This document shows positions 32,604 through 38,220 of a stretch of DNA of 38,220 nt, piece by piece; positions within the stretch are counted from its first letter, which is position 1; every line of letters begins with the position of its first letter. The stretch spans positions 1-38,220 of the forward strand of contig JALFWB010000013.1 of the NCBI GenBank assembly GCA_022787425.1, in the 5' to 3' direction. The position numbers and the translations under genes are program-made. The stretch comes from Akkermansia sp. (GTDB lineage Bacteria; Verrucomicrobiota; Verrucomicrobiia; Verrucomicrobiales; Akkermansiaceae). Under the pieces are notes generated by a model. That model was given only the letters and a program-made list of their open reading frames with translations, made no database searches and had not been told where the DNA came from.

Positions 32604-32699
32604 AGTACATAAGTATGAGGTGTTCCCCATTCTGGGAAAGTCGTATCCGAAAAAGGGGAGGCCATACCGAATGAGACCCCTGATCAGCGGGCTTAAAGA

Positions 32700-35600
32700 T
32701 TGATCTTAAAGTATACCCAACAGGTTGAGGGCGAGGATGGGGCTTGGAGCATCGCTATAGGCTCCGAGGCTTCGGAAATGATCACCTCCTCCTGCGTGCG
32801 TACTGTGATTGAACCGGCCGAAACTGCCGGATTCGAGGTCTGGCAGATGGTGACGACTGTAAGCAAAGGCAATGTGCCTGCCTCCTGCGTGTGCGAGGTG
32901 TACCAGAATTCTCCCATGGGGAATCTGCTGCTCACTCGTGTAGAGGGCTATGGCTCTGTCGCCGCTCAGACCACCACCTTCGAATACGATGGCGTCGGCA
33001 ATCCTATTGCTCGGACTTCTCCGAATGGCCATAGGGTTGAATACTGCTATGACCTCTTCGGGCGCATGACTAAGCGTTCCGAGCCTTGGCGCGCGGGAAA
33101 CTACAAGCTCATCACCGATTACACTTACGCCAACACATCGGATGCGCGTTATTCCTCTGAGATTTCAGCCATCACTCAATGGCTGCGTCAGGATGGAGCA
33201 GATTCCATGACAAAACTCAGCACCGAGACACATACCTATTCTGTCAGCAATGGCGTCAAGCGCGAGGAAATCCGTACCACTGCTGCAGGCTCCTCCCATA
33301 CGCATCTTGAAGTGACGGAGACATGGACGAACGATGCCCCCAATTCTCTGAACAAGGGGCGCATTCGCATGACTCAGGTCAACGATGGTGTTCAGACATG
33401 GTACACCTACGAATCCTCGACTTCTCACGGTGCAATCTATACCATCACAACGGAAACTCGTGTAGATGGTGAACCTGTTGCCGGGCAGTCCCGCCGCACG
33501 GTGAAGTTCATTAACGCAGAGGGTAATACCGTCCGAGAAGAGGAGTATGTTCTGCTTACTGCTGGAACATGGGAGAAGATTAACGGAATCACGCATCCCT
33601 ATAACACGCAGAACCAGCTTAGCGGAAGCATGCGCGACAATGGGCGTTCGTTTTCTCAGGAGCTTTCCTGCACCGGAGCCATGCTCTGGCAGGTGGATGA
33701 GGACGGCGTGCGTACTGACTACACCTACGATTCTGCCCGCCAGCTTACGGAAATCAGCCGCTCTGCCGTGTATGATGGCGAGGTCTGCGTAACGCCGGAA
33801 ACCATTACCGAGTTTGTTCGCGATGCAGACGGACGAGTAACCTCGACCATTACCCGCATCGGCTCCATGACCACCACTTCCGGCACGGTTTACGACCTTG
33901 CAGGGCGTAAGGTGAGCGAGACGGACTTTCTCGGACGCATCACAACAACAGAGTATAGTACAGACGGCCTGACTACCACCACAACCACGCCCTCCGGATC
34001 GACTCTGATTACCACTCGCAACACAGACGGCAGCGTTGCCCATGTTTATGGCACCGGGCAACGCGAGCTTTACTATGTCTATGATATCAACGGAAGCAAT
34101 ATCCGAGAAACTGTGAAGCTGGCGGACAACCGGACAACCTTGTCGCAGTCCATCAGCAATGGGTTCGGTGAATCCTTGGTAGAAGCAACAGCCTCTACTA
34201 CCGGCTTCATCTACACCCGCAATGAGTACAATGCCAAGGGGCAGATGACTAAGAGCTATCAGGATACAGGATGGAATACTCCTCAAACCGCTGCCACGCT
34301 CTTTGAATACGACAACCTGGGCAACATTACCAAGAAGACGCTTGCTCTGGCAGAAGCTCCCACCTCCACCAACTCCCCGATTGAGGAATACGCCTACGGA
34401 GCTGAGGCGATGGAGGATGGTATCTATTCGACCGTCATCAGAACTCGTTACAATGCTGCCGGCGATGCTCTCACCAGCGTTCAGAAGCAGATGATTTCGG
34501 CCCTTTCCTCTACCATTGAAAGTAAATCAGTTTCTATCAATGAAAGAAACTTGACTTCAGCCCAATGGACTGCGTATAATGGAGATGCAAAGAGAGTAAC
34601 CTACAGCAGCATTCCCACTTCTACCATTACGGCAGAAACTGTAACGGTGGACGGCTTCGTTGTGTCCCGGAAGGACAACGCTGGTATTACCTCGACTGCG
34701 GCTCGTTCATACGCAACGAGTGGCATGACCATCTCCCACACGGATGGCCGAGGTAACACCACAACTACAGTAACCGACATCGAAGGTCGTGCGATTCTCG
34801 TGACGGATGCCGCAGGCAATAGCTCCGGCACAACCTACTGCACCTGCTGCGACCAGCCCGCAACCGTGACAGATGCAGAGGGTAACACCAACTGCTACCG
34901 TTATGATGAACGTGGGCGCAAGATTGCAGAATGGGGAACGGGCATTCAGCCGGTCTGCTATGCTTATGACTCAGCCGGCCGCCTTGTCTCGCTCACCACG
35001 TTCCGAGTGGCAGATGAAACTATCTCCTCTGATCCGACCGGACGCACAGATGGAGACACGACAACCTGGGGCTACCACGATGCTTCCGGCATGGAAATCA
35101 GCAAAACCTATGCCGATGGCAAGGGCGTGACGAAGACCTATGATGCCTACAACCGCCCGCGTACTGAGACGGATGGTCGAGGCGTAGTCAAGACTCATAG
35201 CTACGAGCAGGCTCGCGGTCTCCTGCTGGGTACAACGTATTCCGATGGTACTACCGCCCGAGCTTACTCATACAACCACCTTGGCCAGCTTACGCAGATT
35301 GTTGACGATGCCGGGACCCGCACTATTGGTTACAACGCCTACAATGAGCAGGAGACAGATAGTCTGCTTGCCGGTGGTAAGACGCATCTTGTCATGGAGC
35401 TTCGTGATGACTATGGCCGTTCTTCCGGCTATACCTATGCCCTCAATGCCTCTGTTCAGCAAACTGTGTCAACCGGCTATGGTTCTGATGGACGTATTGC
35501 TTCCGCCGGGTTCGTTCATGGTGGGGCTCAGAAGCTCTTCACTTATTCCTATCTGCCCGGAACAAACCTGCTGCAGACTCTTGTGAAGCCAAACAACCTG

Positions 35601-36977
35601 ACACTTACGCAGAGTTACGAGGAGAATCGTGACCTGCTTATCGGTCAGCTCTACAAGCGCAGCAATACCTCCGTAGCATCTCGTTCCTACACCTACGACA
35701 CGCTTGGTCGTCCGGTGACGCGCAGCACAGCGAAAAACGGAGCAACAGTCAACGATTCGTTCGGTTACAATTCCCGTAGCGAGCTTAATACAGCCACGGT
35801 GAACAATGAGGCCTATGCCTACGACTACGACAACATTGGCAACCGCGAGACTGCCCAGGAAGCGGCTGAATCAGCAACGTCCTACGAAAGCAATCAGCTC
35901 AACCAGTACACCGCTATCGGTGATTTCGAGCCGAGCTACGATGATGCCGGTAACCAGACAAAGGTGAAGACAAGCACCGGTATCTGGACAGTTGTCTACA
36001 ATGCAGAGAACCGCCCGACTTCGTTTACCAATACAGAGACGAACACGGTCATCGAATGCGCCTACGACTACATGGGCCGCAGAGCCACCAAGAAAGTGAC
36101 CGTCAATGGTGGTGTAACGCTGCACCAGCGATTCCTGTACAGAGGTTACCTCCAGATTGCTTGCTGTGATTTGACTCGCAGTAACCATCCCTGCCTGTGG
36201 CTTATCACCTGGGATCCGTCACAGCCTGTAGCTACTCGTCCGCTCGCAATCCAGAAAGATGGCACATGGTACACCTATGGCTGGGATTTGACAAAAAACA
36301 TCTGTGAAGTCTACGGTCAGCATGGCTACGTCCGCACCAACTATTCCTACTCTCCTTTTAGCGAGGTTATGTCAAATGGCGATGTAACTCAGCCTATCCA
36401 GTGGAGTGCTGAGTTCTATGATTCGGAGTTGGGCTTTGTCTATTACAATTATCGGTACTATAGTGTATCTTGCGGCAGGTGGATACAGAGAGACTTATTG
36501 TCAGAAACTGATTTCGCCAATATTTATGACTTCTGTGGAAATGCTTCCATTAACACAACTGACTACTTGGGGTTGAGGTTTTTCAAATGCCCTGAAGAAT
36601 CATTTGCGAGTATTGAGGAAGCAGGGAAAGCTGCTATAGCAACATGGAATCAGGTTTCTATTCAGGAAAATTTGGAACACGGAGGCTACATATGTGAGTG
36701 TAGAGCATGGCTCTGGACATGTGATGCTGTGTATTATTACACACATACACGCGGATCTGCTGATGAATTGGATCTTGCGGGAACAGAGTGCCCTTGGTAT
36801 GATCGAACCGTTGCTGACTGGCATACACATGGGGCTTATGACCCAGCCTACGATAATGAAGAGTTCTCGGACACCGACATCAATAGTAACAACGCGGGTG
36901 GTTTCCCTGGTTATTTAGGTACTCCATCTGGCGCAGTGCGTAGGTACACACCTGGCGAGGGAGTTCAAAATTTATGA
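32700..36977 (+). CDS. RHS repeat protein, 5'-truncated, with DUF4329-like tip
   Basis: A frame of 1425 residues, opening at TTG 32700 just after an in-frame stop (32694). There is no signal peptide, proper start codon or promoter, so the 5' part of the gene is probably missing. Residues 75-1250 hold many YD repeats (YDxxGNxT, YDxxGR) that form the RHS shell. The core closes with GFVYYNYRYYSVSCGRWIQRD and YDFCGNASINTTDYLGL (about 1243-1290). A tip of about 135 residues follows. It starts with a Glu/Ala helix, then EHGGYICE, DWHTHGAYDPAYDNEEFSD, and YLGTPSG. This is the DUF4329 pattern. His1375, His1377, Ser1390 and Asp1393 recall a JAMM-type metal site. The stop codon overlaps the next ATG. 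Confidence 0.82.
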   Translation: MILKYTQQVEGEDGAWSIAIGSEASEMITSSCVRTVIEPAETAGFEVWQMVTTVSKGNVPASCVCEVYQNSPMGNLLLTRVEGYGSVAAQTTTFEYDGVGNPIARTSPNGHRVEYCYDLFGRMTKRSEPWRAGNYKLITDYTYANTSDARYSSEISAITQWLRQDGADSMTKLSTETHTYSVSNGVKREEIRTTAAGSSHTHLEVTETWTNDAPNSLNKGRIRMTQVNDGVQTWYTYESSTSHGAIYTITTETRVDGEPVAGQSRRTVKFINAEGNTVREEEYVLLTAGTWEKINGITHPYNTQNQLSGSMRDNGRSFSQELSCTGAMLWQVDEDGVRTDYTYDSARQLTEISRSAVYDGEVCVTPETITEFVRDADGRVTSTITRIGSMTTTSGTVYDLAGRKVSETDFLGRITTTEYSTDGLTTTTTTPSGSTLITTRNTDGSVAHVYGTGQRELYYVYDINGSNIRETVKLADNRTTLSQSISNGFGESLVEATASTTGFIYTRNEYNAKGQMTKSYQDTGWNTPQTAATLFEYDNLGNITKKTLALAEAPTSTNSPIEEYAYGAEAMEDGIYSTVIRTRYNAAGDALTSVQKQMISALSSTIESKSVSINERNLTSAQWTAYNGDAKRVTYSSIPTSTITAETVTVDGFVVSRKDNAGITSTAARSYATSGMTISHTDGRGNTTTTVTDIEGRAILVTDAAGNSSGTTYCTCCDQPATVTDAEGNTNCYRYDERGRKIAEWGTGIQPVCYAYDSAGRLVSLTTFRVADETISSDPTGRTDGDTTTWGYHDASGMEISKTYADGKGVTKTYDAYNRPRTETDGRGVVKTHSYEQARGLLLGTTYSDGTTARAYSYNHLGQLTQIVDDAGTRTIGYNAYNEQETDSLLAGGKTHLVMELRDDYGRSSGYTYALNASVQQTVSTGYGSDGRIASAGFVHGGAQKLFTYSYLPGTNLLQTLVKPNNLTLTQSYEENRDLLIGQLYKRSNTSVASRSYTYDTLGRPVTRSTAKNGATVNDSFGYNSRSELNTATVNNEAYAYDYDNIGNRETAQEAAESATSYESNQLNQYTAIGDFEPSYDDAGNQTKVKTSTGIWTVVYNAENRPTSFTNTETNTVIECAYDYMGRRATKKVTVNGGVTLHQRFLYRGYLQIACCDLTRSNHPCLWLITWDPSQPVATRPLAIQKDGTWYTYGWDLTKNICEVYGQHGYVRTNYSYSPFSEVMSNGDVTQPIQWSAEFYDSELGFVYYNYRYYSVSCGRWIQRDLLSETDFANIYDFCGNASINTTDYLGLRFFKCPEESFASIEEAGKAAIATWNQVSIQENLEHGGYICECRAWLWTCDAVYYYTHTRGSADELDLAGTECPWYDRTVADWHTHGAYDPAYDNEEFSDTDINSNNAGGFPGYLGTPSGAVRRYTPGEGVQNL

Positions 36978-37354
36978 AGATATTTATGCGTAAATTGTAC
37001 ATTATAGTTTTTCTGTTCGCTCTATTGAATATAGCATGTAGCGCATCTCAAATAACGGAAAGGCAGGTTATGGAGCAAGCTATTTCGAATATCAAAATTC
37101 TTATGGAAACATCACCTAAGTTTAGATATAAAAAGATAGAATGCTTAGGACTCTTCCCCAAGGAAGAAAACAAGCCTTCGCGACGGATTCGCTTTATGGA
37201 TGGAACATGGGGCGATACGAGCGATTTGCAGGATGTTCTAGTTTTCTTAGGAGATAATTTCCCTGGTCGGTCTATGGGAACCAAAGGCGGTCGTGCATAC
37301 TTTTACTGCGACTCGAATACAGGCAAATTAATAGGCTATTATCTGTCAAAATAA
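36974..37354 (+). CDS. candidate immunity protein, exported
   Basis: A 126-residue protein overlapping the RHS stop as ATGA, the usual place for an immunity gene. ATG 36986 is an alternative start giving a cleaner signal: MRKLYIIVFLFALLNIACS, with a weak lipobox (IAC). The mature part is about 100 residues, basic, with RRIRFMDGTWGDTSDLQDV and a C-terminal strand pair FYCDSNTGKLIGYYL. I recognise no family. It is very AT-rich. If it protects against the RHS tip, the export signal implies that the tip acts in the periplasm or at the envelope, or that the protein has another job. Confidence 0.7.
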   Translation: MKIFMRKLYIIVFLFALLNIACSASQITERQVMEQAISNIKILMETSPKFRYKKIECLGLFPKEENKPSRRIRFMDGTWGDTSDLQDVLVFLGDNFPGRSMGTKGGRAYFYCDSNTGKLIGYYLSK

Positions 37355-37631
37355 TAAGTTTGCGGAAGCTGTAATCGTTTATACAGATGGAAGATAATAT
37401 GTATATATTTACACATATTGGGGCAAATAATTAAATCTAATGCATCGAAACAGGGTGGAGCAATCCTCCCTGTTTTTATAAATCGATCAAAAAATGAAAA
37501 TATGACTTTTTTTCATAATAAATATCCTTTTTTATCTACCCCCACCAGAGGCGAGATGTATACTGGAATGCAACACGTTTATTCCAAAATCGGCTCAATG
37601 TGAATGAGAATAGGTAATGTTAATGTATTAT
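37355..37631. other. AT-rich gap before the IS
   Basis: Apart from the terminator at 37450-37477 I see no gene or recognisable element. A 61-codon frame at 37418-37603 runs through the terminator and is not believable. Confidence 0.6.
37450..37477 (+). terminator. intrinsic terminator after immunity gene
   Basis: ACAGGG-T-GGA, loop GCAA, TCC-T-CCCTGT (37450-37473, one T-T mismatch), followed by TTTTT. Confidence 0.85.
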
Positions 37632-37649
37632 GGGGACTTCCAATAAGTC
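37632..37649 (+). repeat. terminal inverted repeat of IS5-type element, left end
   Basis: GGGGACTTCCAATAAGTC, the exact reverse complement of 124-141. The transposase ATG lies 71 bases from its first base. Confidence 0.85.
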
Positions 37650-37667
37650 ATCCTTTATAATTAAGTT

Positions 37668-37696
37668 TTGACAAAAAATTGCCATTATGATATAAT
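37668..37696 (+). promoter_or_regulatory. perfect-consensus sigma70 promoter of transposase
   Basis: TTGACA (37668-37673), exactly 17 bp, TATAAT (37691-37696). ATG 37703 is 7 bases beyond, so the transposase message is predicted leaderless. Confidence 0.9.
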
Positions 37697-37702
37697 TACT
37701 TC

Positions 37703-38220
37703 ATGCCAAGCATGAATAATTCCCCGTCGTTGAATATCCCCGGAGTTGCAGAGCTCACCCCGGGCTATGTAGACCCGAACCTTGAACTGCTCAACAAGAT
37801 CATCAAATTTGAGGATTTCCGCCCGGCGTTGGTCAAATTATGCCATTACGGGAAAATGGGGCGCCCCCATTACGATGAGGTCCTGATGTTCAAGATTCTG
37901 ATTCTGCAGTCTCTTTACAACCTCAGCGATGTCATGATGGAGGCAGCTTTGCAGGACAGACGCAGTTTTGCCCACTTTCTTTCCATGTCTGATGTGGATA
38001 AGGTACCGGATTCCAACACAATACGGGGCTTCAGGGAGAGACTCGGCGAGAAAGGTGTCAGAGAGCTTTTTAAGCGTTTCAAGAAGCAGATGAAGAAGAA
38101 GGGACTGCGTTGCAGCAAGGGGATCATGGTCGATGCTACATTTCAGTTGGTACCGATTCAACGCAACACGCCCGAGGAGAACAAGCACATTAAAGAGAAA
38201 CAGAGTGCACCGGAAGGATG
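37703..38220 (+). CDS. IS5-family transposase (IS5 group), 3' end outside window
   Basis: The first 172 residues are present. They show the IS5-group N-terminal domain: GRPHYDEVLMFKILILQSL (about 53-71), LSDVMMEAALQDRRSFAHFL, VPDSNTIRGFRERL (about 103-116), then the first catalytic Asp in GIMVDATFQLVPIQRNTPEEN (about 145-165). The remaining DDE residues lie beyond the window. Start ATG 37703 coincides with the predicted transcription start; ATG 37712 is an alternative. Confidence 0.92.
   Translation, partial: MPSMNNSPSLNIPGVAELTPGYVDPNLELLNKIIKFEDFRPALVKLCHYGKMGRPHYDEVLMFKILILQSLYNLSDVMMEAALQDRRSFAHFLSMSDVDKVPDSNTIRGFRERLGEKGVRELFKRFKKQMKKKGLRCSKGIMVDATFQLVPIQRNTPEENKHIKEKQSAPEG

Larger units (their letters stand above)
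37632..38220 (+). mobile_element. IS5-family insertion sequence (left part; runs off the window)
   Basis: It begins with the terminal repeat, followed by a promoter and a transposase gene. It is cut by the window end about 590 bp in, so the right end and target duplication cannot be seen. The base before the repeat is T, with TTAT directly upstream. Confidence 0.85.

Noticed and set aside
37418..37603. 61-codon frame after the immunity gene
   Set aside because: It crosses an intrinsic terminator and shows no protein-like features.
1..38220. CRISPR arrays, rRNA and tRNA genes, integrase/att sites
   Set aside because: I looked for regularly spaced repeats and RNA gene cores and found none.

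Overview
The window comes from a GC-rich bacterial chromosome (core genes look about 55-62% GC) with AT-richer accessory patches. The gene content (eukaryote/archaeal-type prolyl-tRNA synthetase, GGGtGRT protein with a NifU-like partner, Kdo transferase, small AP2-like protein, KH/R3H protein, many secreted proteins with little similarity to anything I recognise) suggests a Gram-negative member of the Verrucomicrobiota, possibly Akkermansia-like. That assignment is inference; there is no rRNA here to settle it.

Layout. 1-141: apparent right end of an IS5-type element, butted against an alpha/beta hydrolase gene (148-1236). 1237-2162: a gene-free stretch with a strongly folded candidate RNA. 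2163-9174: core genes (dnaA-type initiator, CysJ-like flavoprotein reductase, secreted helical protein, small membrane protein, ruvB, cell-wall amidase, DUF4105 membrane protein). 9291-11399: an AT-rich GmrSD-like DUF262/DUF1524 gene. 11459-15844: a minus-strand operon with 4-bp overlaps (KH/R3H protein, secreted protein, GH36 alpha-galactosidase, membrane acyltransferase). 16050-28441: AP2-like small protein, LOG protein, two half-size ABC exporters, waaA, rsmD, secreted protein, proS, site-2 protease, GGGtGRT protein and its scaffold partner. 28633-30612: secreted transglutaminase-like protein. 30823-38220: an accessory island with a second GmrSD-like gene, a 5'-truncated RHS gene with a DUF4329-like tip, a candidate immunity lipoprotein, and the left part of an IS5-family element.

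The most unusual signal is how genes start. Most transcription units have a readable sigma70-type promoter, usually with an exact 17-bp spacer. In at least eight of them the first base of the start codon lies exactly 7 bases downstream of the last base of the -10 box, which is where transcription should begin, so the mRNAs would be leaderless. Several others leave only 1-5 bases of leader. I saw no clear Shine-Dalgarno sequence at the starts I examined. This observation fixed several start codons that would otherwise have been called too far upstream.

Other points to look at are the RHS tip/immunity pair with a JAMM-like HxH...SxxD signature, a nine-base homopolymer inside the acyltransferase gene (possible phase variation), the structured RNA candidate at 1253-1357, and the two separate DUF262/DUF1524 defence-type genes.
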